This document shows positions 9,926 through 17,819 of a stretch of 33,386 nt of DNA, piece by piece. This DNA is from Terriglobia bacterium (GTDB lineage Bacteria; Acidobacteriota; Terriglobia; Terriglobales; Acidobacteriaceae). The notes beneath the pieces were generated by a model. The model did not search any database. It was given only the letters and a program-made list of their open reading frames with translations, and was not told the DNA's origin. Positions within the stretch are counted from its first letter, which is position 1; each line of letters starts with the position of its first letter. The DNA is taken from positions 1 to 33,386 of the forward strand of contig JAVUPY010000031.1 of the NCBI GenBank assembly GCA_032252755.1, given 5' to 3'. Made by a program: the position numbers and the translations under genes.

Positions 9926-11227
9926 ATGTCCCGAGTAGCTCTTTTTATCCTGCTCCTCTGCTCCCCGTTGGCCTTCGCCCAGAAATTCGCTCCATCTGCG
10001 CAGGATGTCGACGCTATCTATCCTGCCGCTCAGGCCACCTACGTCGACCTGCACGAGCACCCCGAACTCTCGACGCACGAGATCCGAACTGCGCAGAAGA
10101 TGGCCGATGCTCTTCGCAAACTCGGCTTCGAAGTGACCACAGAAGTCGGTGGCACTGGCGTCGTCGGCGTCCTGAAGAACGGTCCCGGCCCTACCGTCCT
10201 GATCCGCACCGACATGGACGCCCTTCCCGTTCTCGAACGCACCGGCCTTTCTTACGCGAGCAAAGTCGTGGCTAAGGACGACTCGGGGCACGAAGTTGCC
10301 GTCATGCACGCCTGCGGACACGATCTCCACATGTCCTCGTGGCTAGGCACCGCCACGCTGCTCAGCCAAAACAAGAACCGCTGGCGCGGAACCGTCGTCA
10401 TGATGGGACAGCCGGCAGAGGAGCAGGTCAAAGGTGCACGTGCCATGTTGCAGGACGGTCTCTTCACCCGCTTCCCTAAGCCCAATTTCGCGATCGCCAT
10501 TCACGACTCGCCCGACTACGCCGCCGGCACCGTTGCGATCGTTTCAGGCGCCGCTCTCGCCAGCTCCGATGCCATCGAGATCACCGTATTCGGTAAAGGC
10601 GGACATGGAGCTTATCCCAACCACACCATCGATCCCGTCGTGATTTCCGCTCGCATCATCCTCGCGCTGCAAACCATCGTCTCCCGCGAGACCAGTCCTT
10701 TCGATCCAGCCGTCGTCACCGTCGGGTCCATTCACGGAGGCACTCGCGGCAACATCATTCCGGACGAGGTCAAACTCCAGCTCACTATTCGCAGTTACCG
10801 AGACGAAGTCCGCGAACACACTATGACGGCTATCCGCCGTATCTGCGACGCCGAAGCGACTGCCGCTGGCGCTCCGCGTATGCCCGAGATCACCAACCCG
10901 GAGTCCGTGCATTCCACTTACAACGACCCCGTACTTTCAGAACGCCTGACTGCTGCCCTCACGAAGTCAATGGGCGCCGACCATGTCCTCCCCGGCAGGC
11001 CCGTGATGGGTGCGGAAGACTTCAGCGAAATCGGCCGCGCCGGAGTCCCCGCCATCATGATATGGGTCGGTGCCGCCGATCCCGCCAAACTGGCCGAATC
11101 CCAGAAGACTGGCATTCCGTTGCCCCCACTACACTCGTCTCTCTTCGCTCCAGCGCTTCCTGACGCCCTCCTCACCGCCATCCGCGCCGAAGCGACCGCC
11201 GCCTTCGAGCTACTCGGACAACCTTAG
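9926..11227 (+). CDS. Exported M20-family amidohydrolase (IAA-amino acid/hippurate hydrolase-like)
   Basis: This 433-residue metallohydrolase begins with a Sec signal peptide (VALFILLLCSPLAFA, cleavage near residue 18). Family motifs in order: DLHEHPELS (41-49), RTDMDALP (94-101), HACGHD (128-133, metal ligands Cys130 and His132), GQPAEE (161-166), a central dimerisation domain, and MGAEDFS plus HSS near the C terminus. M20D enzymes release the amino acid or acyl part of N-acyl amino acids. An export signal suggests scavenging in the periplasm. The frame opens at GTG 9875, which would add 17 residues before the signal peptide; I prefer ATG 9926. Confidence 0.92.
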   Translation: MSRVALFILLLCSPLAFAQKFAPSAQDVDAIYPAAQATYVDLHEHPELSTHEIRTAQKMADALRKLGFEVTTEVGGTGVVGVLKNGPGPTVLIRTDMDALPVLERTGLSYASKVVAKDDSGHEVAVMHACGHDLHMSSWLGTATLLSQNKNRWRGTVVMMGQPAEEQVKGARAMLQDGLFTRFPKPNFAIAIHDSPDYAAGTVAIVSGAALASSDAIEITVFGKGGHGAYPNHTIDPVVISARIILALQTIVSRETSPFDPAVVTVGSIHGGTRGNIIPDEVKLQLTIRSYRDEVREHTMTAIRRICDAEATAAGAPRMPEITNPESVHSTYNDPVLSERLTAALTKSMGADHVLPGRPVMGAEDFSEIGRAGVPAIMIWVGAADPAKLAESQKTGIPLPPLHSSLFAPALPDALLTAIRAEATAAFELLGQP

Positions 11228-11255
11228 TACTTCTCGGGAATCCAATGCCTTTCGC

Positions 11256-11286
11256 GGAAAATGCCGCCGGCAAATTGGCATTTTCC
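11256..11286. promoter_or_regulatory. Perfect 10-bp stem-loop between amidohydrolase and histidine kinase
   Basis: GGAAAATGCC and GGCATTTTCC pair fully around an 11-nt loop. It begins 29 nt after the amidohydrolase stop and ends 51 nt before the kinase start. The A/T-rich lower stem could act as a terminator, but there is no T-run beyond the stem, so a leader element is possible. Confidence 0.5.
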
Positions 11287-11336
11287 TCGAATCTGACTAG
11301 GATATGTAAACAGGCTGTTCCCCCCTGGGACTCCCG

Positions 11337-14300
11337 ATGCACGAAGTAGCCAGCGCCCATTCCGGTTCCCTGCAGCAGCGACTTCAGGTCGTCGCCGACT
11401 CCGGCACCCTCGCCATCTGGGAGGCCGATCTCGACACCGGCGAAATCGTGTGGAGCACCCAGGGTTATCACCTGCTCGGCATCCCTCCGGAAGACGGGGC
11501 CAGGACAATGCACGAGTTGCTCGCACGACTTCACCCGGAAGACCGTCCGCGCGCGCTCGCTGCGATCGAGGATGCCGTTGCCGCAGGCGTCCCGCATCGC
11601 CGAGACCGTTTCCGCATCGTCCAGCCTGACGGGACCATCCGCTACATCGCGGTTCATGCCAATTTCATCGCCGGGCCCGACCGCAAGGCGCACCGAATGA
11701 TCGCGCTCGCGATCGATGTCACCGACCTCGCCGAGAAGGAAAACCGCCTTGTCGAAACGGAGGAGCGTCTCCGAACCGCTTACGCAGCGGCCAAGGTCTG
11801 GACCTGCCGTCTCGACCTCGAGCACTGGGTCATCACCCGGCCTTTGCAGCCGGACGATACCGGCACCCCGCAATTCGGCCCCGAGCAAACGTTCATCGAC
11901 TGGCTTGAGCGCGTCCACCCCGAAGACCGCCCGCGAGTCGAATCGGGCATGCGTCGCGCCATTGAAACCGGCGAACTTTGGGAAGACGAATTCCGCCTTC
12001 TCTGGCCCGACGGCCGCTACCACTGGATTTATGATCGCGGCCGCAGAATCCACGATCCGGGCCAAGTACCTGTCTTCGCCGGTGCCGCCATGGACATCGA
12101 CGAGCGCAAACTCGTCGAGCAGCAACTCATCGAAAACGAGGAGCGCCTTCGCTCCGCCTACGTCGCCGGGAAGATGTGGCCGTGGGAGATCGAAGTCGGC
12201 TCCGGCCAGATCCTCCGCTCCGATAACATGGGCCTCTATCGCGGCCCCGGACACGCCGAATCCATCGCCGTCTCCGCCTGGCTCGACTATGTTCATCCCG
12301 ACGACCGCGACCGTGTCCACGCAGCCATTCAACGCGCGTTCGAAGGTGAAGGCCAGTACAGTTGCGACTACCGCCTGCGCTGGAATGACAACACCTATCA
12401 CTGGGTAAGTTCTCGCGGAGGCCTCATACAGGATGGTCGCGGCTCATGGAAGCTGATGGGCATCGGTCGCGACATCACTGACGAGAAAGCGACCGAACAC
12501 GCGCTCCAGGAGAGCGAACGCCTGCGCCTGCTCGCCATCGAAGGAGCGCAAATGGGCGTCTTCTTCCAGGAGATCTCTTCAGGTAAGGTTCGCTGGTCTG
12601 ATCGTCAGTTCGAACTCTTCGGCATGTCGCGGGAGCATTTCGCCGATCACCGCGATGACTTCCGTCGCCTCGTCCTTCCCGAAGATCTCGTTACCATCGA
12701 CCGGGAATACGACCGTCTGACCAGCAATCACGCGCGGCGTTTCCGCTTCGAATTCCGCATCCGGCGCCCCAGCGACGGCAAGGTCCGCTGGATCAACTCC
12801 GTCGGCGAATTCAACTACGACGAATCCGGTACCCCCATCAGTATGATGGGAGTCAACTCGGACGTTACCGATCAGAAAGCCCACGAGCAGGAGGTCTGGG
12901 AAATCCAGAAACTCCGCTCCATCGCCCTCAGCGCCGCTGAGATGGGGGTCTGGCAGCAGGACCTCACCACTGGAAAGATCACATGGACAGAACGCGAGTT
13001 CGAACTTTTTGAAGTTCGTCCAGAGGAATTCGATGGCACGCCAGTCACTGCCTTCCGGCACATCGTTCCCGAGGATCGCGAGCGGTTCTATCGTGAATGG
13101 GAGTACCTGGTCGCCAATCACGAACCCCGGCACGTCACCGAATTCCGTATTCAACTTCCTGACGGTGCAATCCGCTGGGTAGCGGCTGTTGGCGAACTGG
13201 TTTACAACGAGCATGGCGAAGCCATCCAGAGCATCGGCGTCAATTTCGATATCACCAGCCGCAAGCATCAGGAAGAGGCGCTTCGCGAAAGTGAACGCCT
13301 TCGCCGTTTATCGCTCAGCGCTGCCCATATGGGAGCTTTCGAGTGGAACGTTGTCAACGGGGACATCTCCTGGTCCCCCGAGCAGTACGAGTTGCTTAAC
13401 TTTGACCCGGTTTCGACCAAGCCCACGCTGGAACTGTTCGAAAACCGCGTCCATCCCGACGACCTGCCGCGCATTCGAGACTTGATGAGTCGCCTCATTG
13501 CGAAGCAGGAAAAGGCATACCGCGCCGAATTCCGAATCATCTGGCCCGACGGAACCACCCGCTGGATTCGTACCCTCGGCGAATTGGTCTATGACGACGC
13601 CGGTCAGGTCATCCGATTGTTCGGCGTCAACTGGGATATCAGCGACCAGAAAGAAGCGGAACAACAGATCGTCCAACTCAATCGCGAACTTCAGCGCAAG
13701 GTCGCCGATTTCGAAGCCCTCATGCACGCCATGCCTGTAGCCGTCGCCGTCGGCCTCGATGCCGAATCCAGCGACATTCGGGTTAATCCGACTTTCGCCC
13801 AAATGCTCGGGGTAAAGGACGGGGCTCAGAATCTCTCGTCTAGTTCCCCGGGGGCTCGCAGCCTGCCCTATCGTTTCCTCCGCGAGGGCGTGGAGATCCC
13901 GCCCAATGAACTACCTCAGCAGAAGGCCGCCCGCCTGAAACAGGAAATCCGCAACGAAGAATTTGAACTCGTGACCGATGACCGCCACATCGACATGTTC
14001 GGTCACGCCGTTCCCATGCTCGACGAATCGGGCAATGTGCGCGGGACCCTCGCCGCCTACATGGATATCACGGAACGCAAGCGCGCGGAAAAGGCCTTGC
14101 GCACGAGCGAGAAGCTCGCCACCGCCGGCAAAATGGCCGCCAGCCTTGCCCATGAGATCAACAATCCTCTCGCCGCCGTCACGAATTTGCTCTACCTCGT
14201 CGCGCAGGACGCATCCCTCAGCCCGCATTCGCAGAAGTTCATCAACATGGCCACGAGCGAGCTTGCCCGTGTCAGCCAGATCACCCGTAACATCCTCGCC

Positions 14301-14840
14301 TTCTACCGTGAGTCTCATTCGCCCATCCACGTCGATATCGGCGAACTCGTAGCCAGCGTCCTCGAACTTTACACTCCCAAGATTCGCCACTCCAATGTGG
14401 AAGTCGATTTCCGCAGAAACGGCGCCTGCTCCATCGTCGCTTTCCCTGGAGAACTCCGCCAGGTTTTCTCTAATCTCATCGTCAATGCAGTAGACGCGAT
14501 GCCGAAAGGCGGAAAGCTCCACATCCGTGTTCGCCCGGCGCAGAATCGCCGGTCGCAGCAATCCGGCGTCAGGCTTGTCGTAGCAGATAGCGGCAGTGGC
14601 ATCCCACGCGACCACCTAACTCACCTCTTCGAACCTTTCTTCACGACGAAGGGTGAAAAGGGCACGGGCCTTGGATTGTGGGTCTCTCGCGATATTATTA
14701 GTAAGCACGACGGCACCGTTCACATCCGAACCGCTTCCGGAGCACAAAAGAGTGGAACCTGCTTTTCCATCTTCTTGCCCGCCGAAAGCGCTTCAGTGCG
14801 AAAACGTGCCGGCAAGAAAGCGGCTTCAACCAACGCCTGA
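11337..14840 (+). CDS. Multi-PAS soluble sensor histidine kinase
   Basis: The 1167-residue protein has no signal peptide and no membrane helix. Seven PAS/PAC-like units are visible by their repeating HPEDR, W(P)DG and GxxxDIT(D/E)xK motifs, at about 13-130, 142-258, 270-385, 395-515, 523-643, 651-772 and 790-915. They are followed by a HisKA helix pair with His939 in SLAHEINNPLA and an HATPase_c domain (N box NLIVNAVDAM, G1 at Asp1084 in DSGSGIP, G2 GTGLGL). Units 4-6 share the same linker pattern, suggesting internal duplication. It should autophosphorylate on His939 after sensing cytoplasmic cues. No response regulator is adjacent, so the partner is elsewhere. Its stop TGA abuts the ATG of engB. 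Confidence 0.95.
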   Translation: MHEVASAHSGSLQQRLQVVADSGTLAIWEADLDTGEIVWSTQGYHLLGIPPEDGARTMHELLARLHPEDRPRALAAIEDAVAAGVPHRRDRFRIVQPDGTIRYIAVHANFIAGPDRKAHRMIALAIDVTDLAEKENRLVETEERLRTAYAAAKVWTCRLDLEHWVITRPLQPDDTGTPQFGPEQTFIDWLERVHPEDRPRVESGMRRAIETGELWEDEFRLLWPDGRYHWIYDRGRRIHDPGQVPVFAGAAMDIDERKLVEQQLIENEERLRSAYVAGKMWPWEIEVGSGQILRSDNMGLYRGPGHAESIAVSAWLDYVHPDDRDRVHAAIQRAFEGEGQYSCDYRLRWNDNTYHWVSSRGGLIQDGRGSWKLMGIGRDITDEKATEHALQESERLRLLAIEGAQMGVFFQEISSGKVRWSDRQFELFGMSREHFADHRDDFRRLVLPEDLVTIDREYDRLTSNHARRFRFEFRIRRPSDGKVRWINSVGEFNYDESGTPISMMGVNSDVTDQKAHEQEVWEIQKLRSIALSAAEMGVWQQDLTTGKITWTEREFELFEVRPEEFDGTPVTAFRHIVPEDRERFYREWEYLVANHEPRHVTEFRIQLPDGAIRWVAAVGELVYNEHGEAIQSIGVNFDITSRKHQEEALRESERLRRLSLSAAHMGAFEWNVVNGDISWSPEQYELLNFDPVSTKPTLELFENRVHPDDLPRIRDLMSRLIAKQEKAYRAEFRIIWPDGTTRWIRTLGELVYDDAGQVIRLFGVNWDISDQKEAEQQIVQLNRELQRKVADFEALMHAMPVAVAVGLDAESSDIRVNPTFAQMLGVKDGAQNLSSSSPGARSLPYRFLREGVEIPPNELPQQKAARLKQEIRNEEFELVTDDRHIDMFGHAVPMLDESGNVRGTLAAYMDITERKRAEKALRTSEKLATAGKMAASLAHEINNPLAAVTNLLYLVAQDASLSPHSQKFINMATSELARVSQITRNILAFYRESHSPIHVDIGELVASVLELYTPKIRHSNVEVDFRRNGACSIVAFPGELRQVFSNLIVNAVDAMPKGGKLHIRVRPAQNRRSQQSGVRLVVADSGSGIPRDHLTHLFEPFFTTKGEKGTGLGLWVSRDIISKHDGTVHIRTASGAQKSGTCFSIFLPAESASVRKRAGKKAASTNA

Positions 14841-15464
14841 ATGCGAATCATGACCAAGTTCCTGCGAGCCTGTGCCGACCCGCGGCAATTTCCACCGCCG
14901 GGACCGCCCGAAATTGCTTTTCTCGGCCGTTCCAACGTCGGTAAATCGAGCCTCATCAATTCGCTCGTCGGAAGTAAGATCGCTAAGACCAGCAATACAC
15001 CGGGGCGCACTCAAACCATCAATTTCTTCGAAATCCGCTGGCCCGGCCGCCCCAAGCCCGATCTGGTATTCGCCGACCTGCCTGGTTACGGCTATGCTCG
15101 TGCGCCGAAGGACCTCGTCCAGGAGTGGCCGAACTTCATCAACCCCTACCTTGAATCCCGCCCCTCACTCGCCCTCTGCGTCTGCCTCGTTGACGGCAAC
15201 ATTCCTCCCCAGCAGAGCGATGCCCAACTTATCGCCTGGCTCCGTCACGTCAATCGACCTTTCGTCGTCGTAGTCACGAAGAGCGACCGCGCCGGTTCGC
15301 AGCTGCAGAAGTCTCTAAACGCAATCCGACAGGAACTCGGCGTAGAAGACCTGCTCACCTTCTCCGCTAAGACCGGCCAGGGCCGCGAAACCCTCTGGAA
15401 GAAACTCCGCGAAGCCGGCAATAAGCTCCAACCCCCAGAAATACTGAACAGCGCCTCCGACTGA
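14841..15464 (+). CDS. engB: Ribosome biogenesis GTP-binding protein EngB (YihA/YsxC)
   Basis: This 207-residue P-loop GTPase is needed for assembly of the large ribosomal subunit in relatives. Motifs: G1 GRSNVGKS (29-36), G2 TPGRTQ (53-58), G3 DLPG (79-82), the YsxC-type GYGYA (82-86), G4 TKSD (146-149) and G5 SAKTG. The start ATG follows the stop of the histidine kinase with no gap (TGA-ATG), so translation is probably coupled; a second ATG at 14850 is also in frame. Linking an essential ribosome factor to a sensor kinase gene is unusual but may only reflect transcript sharing. Confidence 0.96.
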   Translation: MRIMTKFLRACADPRQFPPPGPPEIAFLGRSNVGKSSLINSLVGSKIAKTSNTPGRTQTINFFEIRWPGRPKPDLVFADLPGYGYARAPKDLVQEWPNFINPYLESRPSLALCVCLVDGNIPPQQSDAQLIAWLRHVNRPFVVVVTKSDRAGSQLQKSLNAIRQELGVEDLLTFSAKTGQGRETLWKKLREAGNKLQPPEILNSASD

Positions 15465-15519
15465 CCTCGTAAGGTCAACGGAAGCCCTGCCCAGTTGCCT
15501 CCCACAGGTTTGTTACGAC

Positions 15520-15552
15520 ATTCGACATTGCCGTTCAATCGTCAATGCGAAT
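15520..15552. other. Imperfect stem-loop between convergent engB and BON genes
   Basis: ATTCG-a-CATTG pairs with CAATG-CGAAT (10 bp with one bulged A, 12-nt loop). It lies in the convergent spacer (15465-15576), where a bidirectional terminator would be expected, but no T-run follows. Confidence 0.35.
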
Positions 15553-15576
15553 CTCGTCATTCATCAATCGGCATTA

Positions 15577-16338
15577 CTACTCCATCTGACTCGACACCGC
15601 CAGGTTATCCGTCACGCTGAACACTCCCGGCACCGACCGTGCTTGCATTTCCGCAATCTGCCGGTCGAGTTTGCTGCCCACCACGCCATCGAGCTGCACA
15701 TGGCCGTTTACAACCACGATGCGTATCGGTCTCTGCGGATCAAGTGCATACCCTGGTGGCAACCTGCGGTAGATCGCGCGCGCAACTTCCAGTCGCAGAC
15801 GATCGTCGTAGAACGAAGTCGGTGCGACTTTAATGTTGTCCACCACCCTCTTCACTCCCGCCGTAGTCTCCACCAGGTTAAGCGCCGATTCCTTGTCGTA
15901 TGGAGTGCGCACCGTCCCGCCCACGGTAGCCACACCGCTGTTCACACCAATCGTCAGGTTGTTGAACACGCTGCCGAAACCTTCGCGGTCATAGCGCAGT
16001 TTGTTCGCCAGCGTATCCTGCAACTGCAGGTCGGAAGCCGTGGTGCCCGCGATCTCAACATCGTCGCGAACTCCGGTTACTCCCTTCCGCTTCCCAATCT
16101 TCTGTTCCAGGTTTTTCTTATCGCGATACAGCGGAACCTCACCATTTAGAGTTACGACTCCGTCATTCACTCTCGCCCGAACATCCCTCCACTCCTTCTT
16201 TCCATTAAGTACATTGTTCACTTCTTGCTGGATCTTCTGGTCGTTCGCATCTCCCCGGCGCTCTCCTGCAAACGCCGGGAGCGCAAGCACTGACACCAAG
16301 ACCCATGCCATCCACACCCCTTTTATTCTGTTCAGCAT
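15577..16338 (-). CDS. Secreted triple BON-domain protein
   Basis: The protein has 253 residues. Residues 1-24 form a signal peptide (MAWVLVSVLALPAFA, cleavage before GERR), so it is periplasmic or surface-exposed. Three BON repeats follow at about 33-96, 103-172 and 179-248, each with the pattern helix, 'V.V..G.V.L.G.V' strand and 'GV..V.DN(I/L)'. BON domains, as in OsmY, bind membranes or phospholipid and are linked to osmotic and envelope stress. The start ATG 16338 has GAGG about 6 nt upstream. A 20-bp palindrome lies in its promoter region, pointing to specific regulation. It diverges from the winged-helix/hydrolase pair. Confidence 0.88.
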   Translation of the reverse strand: MLNRIKGVWMAWVLVSVLALPAFAGERRGDANDQKIQQEVNNVLNGKKEWRDVRARVNDGVVTLNGEVPLYRDKKNLEQKIGKRKGVTGVRDDVEIAGTTASDLQLQDTLANKLRYDREGFGSVFNNLTIGVNSGVATVGGTVRTPYDKESALNLVETTAGVKRVVDNIKVAPTSFYDDRLRLEVARAIYRRLPPGYALDPQRPIRIVVVNGHVQLDGVVGSKLDRQIAEMQARSVPGVFSVTDNLAVSSQME

Positions 16339-16360
16339 AGGATCCTCACCGTTATGTAAA

Positions 16361-16392
16361 GTTATATGTAAGTATTAACTTACATCTGTAAA
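16361..16392 (-). promoter_or_regulatory. Promoter with palindrome in an over-long spacer, upstream of the BON gene
   Basis: On the minus strand a -35-like TTTACA (16392-16387) and a -10-like TATAAC (16366-16361) are separated by 20 bp. The palindrome ATGTAAGT-atta-ACTTACAT (16366-16385) fills that spacer. This is the layout used by MerR-family regulators, though the elements are assigned by eye. Confidence 0.45.
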
Positions 16393-16484
16393 AACCCGAG
16401 CCTGCGCTATAAGTTTCTTTCTCGCCCGGTAGCCTGCCCCATCGGTGGTACGAAGATCCATCCCTCCACTCTACAATTAGGAGC

Positions 16485-16493
16485 TGATAGAAT
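16485..16493 (+). promoter_or_regulatory. Possible extended -10 promoter for the winged-helix/hydrolase pair
   Basis: TGATAGAAT matches an extended -10 (TGnTATAAT, one mismatch). A second -10-like TACAAT is at 16472-16477. Neither has a good -35. The leader to GTG 16557 would be about 55 nt. Confidence 0.35.
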
Positions 16494-16556
16494 ACGGCAC
16501 CAAGGTGGGGCGAGGCCGGTCCAAGTACGCCCACGGACCTGAGCCGCCGAGGAAAA

Positions 16557-17783
16557 GTGGCGAAGTACGTTTTTGGCCCGTATCACCTCGATGCGAGTGA
16601 GCGAAGACTCATCTCTGGCAATGAGGAAGTCCGCCTCCGAGCCAAGTTGTTTGACACTCTACGTGTGTTGGTAGAGAACGCAGGTCGCCTCGTCCGGAAG
16701 GACGAGCTTATGCAGGCGGTCTGGCCTGATTCTGTCGTCGAGGAAAACAATCTCGATCACTGTGTCTCGCAGCTTCGCAAGTTGTTTCATCCCGCAAAGT
16801 ACATCGAGACTGTTCCACGTCACGGATATAGATTCACTGCAAACGTGACGCCAGTTCATCCCCTGCACCTGGTGGAACTCCAACCTGCTGTCCAAAGATC
16901 CGATGCACCCGACCAGGAAATCCAATTCTTTACCGCCAGCGATGGCGTGCGTATCGCTTTTACCAAGGGCGGCAGTGGACCGACTCTGGTTCGAACCATC
17001 GATTGGTTGAACCATCTGGATTTCGAGTGGAAGAGCCCCTTCTTGAGGCATTGGCTATCCGAAATCATGCGCCATCACACCCTCGTTCGATACGACCAGC
17101 GGGGCAGCGGCCTTTCTGATTGGAATGTCGACGACTTCTCCTTCGAACGCACGATTCAGGACTTCGAGGAACTCGTCGACGCCGCCGGCCTTGGGAAGTT
17201 CGCAATTCTTGGCGGTTGCCAGGGGGCGGCGGTGGCTGCCGCATATGCTGTCCGTCATCCTGAACGAGTCACCAGGCTGATTTTCACCGGCGCGTTCGCC
17301 AATGGATGGCCGGCACCCGGCGACAGCGTTACGGAGCAATTCAACGCACTGCTCACGCTGATTCGGCTCGGGTGGGGGCGCGACAATCCCGCCTTCCGCC
17401 AGCTCTGGACCACGCTCTTTCGGCCGGATGCGGATTCCGTCGAAATGGACTGGTTGAATGAGCTTCAACGAATCTCAACTTCGCCCGAGAATGCGGTGCG
17501 TATGATGTCGGAATTCCCCAAGATCAAGATTCTCGACCTCTTGCCAAAGATCTCCTGTCCAACCCTCGTCCTCCATTCGCGCGACGACGCGGCTATTCCT
17601 GTTCAGGAAGGCCGACTGATTGCCACACGAATTCGTGGGGCACGCTTCGTTGAGTTGCCCAGCCGGTCGCATCTGGTCAGCCCGGGAGATCCCGGATGGC
17701 AAATCTTCGTCCGAGAGCTCTCCGCGTTTCTCGAGTGGACGAGAATCGACAATCAAGAATCCGCGACTGCGTCAGCGGGATAA
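16557..17783 (+). CDS. Winged-helix / alpha-beta hydrolase fusion, Cys-nucleophile variant
   Basis: This is a 408-residue two-domain protein. Residues 1-98 are an OmpR/CadC-type winged helix (YVFGPYHLD, RLRAKLFDTLRVLVENAGRLV, recognition region EENNLDHCVSQLRK, wing VPRHGYRF). Residues ~120-392 are an alpha/beta hydrolase with RYDQRGSGLSDW (178-189), Asp344 and His372 as likely triad members. The elbow is GGCQG, so Cys221 stands where the paralogue downstream has Ser. There is no membrane helix. By architecture it may be a regulator that binds or hydrolyses a small ligand; substrate and targets are unknown. The start is GTG with GAGG 4 nt before it. It is 36 nt from the second copy. Confidence 0.9.
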   Translation: MAKYVFGPYHLDASERRLISGNEEVRLRAKLFDTLRVLVENAGRLVRKDELMQAVWPDSVVEENNLDHCVSQLRKLFHPAKYIETVPRHGYRFTANVTPVHPLHLVELQPAVQRSDAPDQEIQFFTASDGVRIAFTKGGSGPTLVRTIDWLNHLDFEWKSPFLRHWLSEIMRHHTLVRYDQRGSGLSDWNVDDFSFERTIQDFEELVDAAGLGKFAILGGCQGAAVAAAYAVRHPERVTRLIFTGAFANGWPAPGDSVTEQFNALLTLIRLGWGRDNPAFRQLWTTLFRPDADSVEMDWLNELQRISTSPENAVRMMSEFPKIKILDLLPKISCPTLVLHSRDDAAIPVQEGRLIATRIRGARFVELPSRSHLVSPGDPGWQIFVRELSAFLEWTRIDNQESATASAG

Positions 17784-17819
17784 TCGGCCTCATCATGAAC
17801 ATGCCGAGGCGGAGGATGT

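Noticed and set aside
11172-12401. 409-codon frame antisense to the histidine kinase
   Set aside because: It overlaps well-conserved PAS repeats on the other strand and has no recognisable domain.
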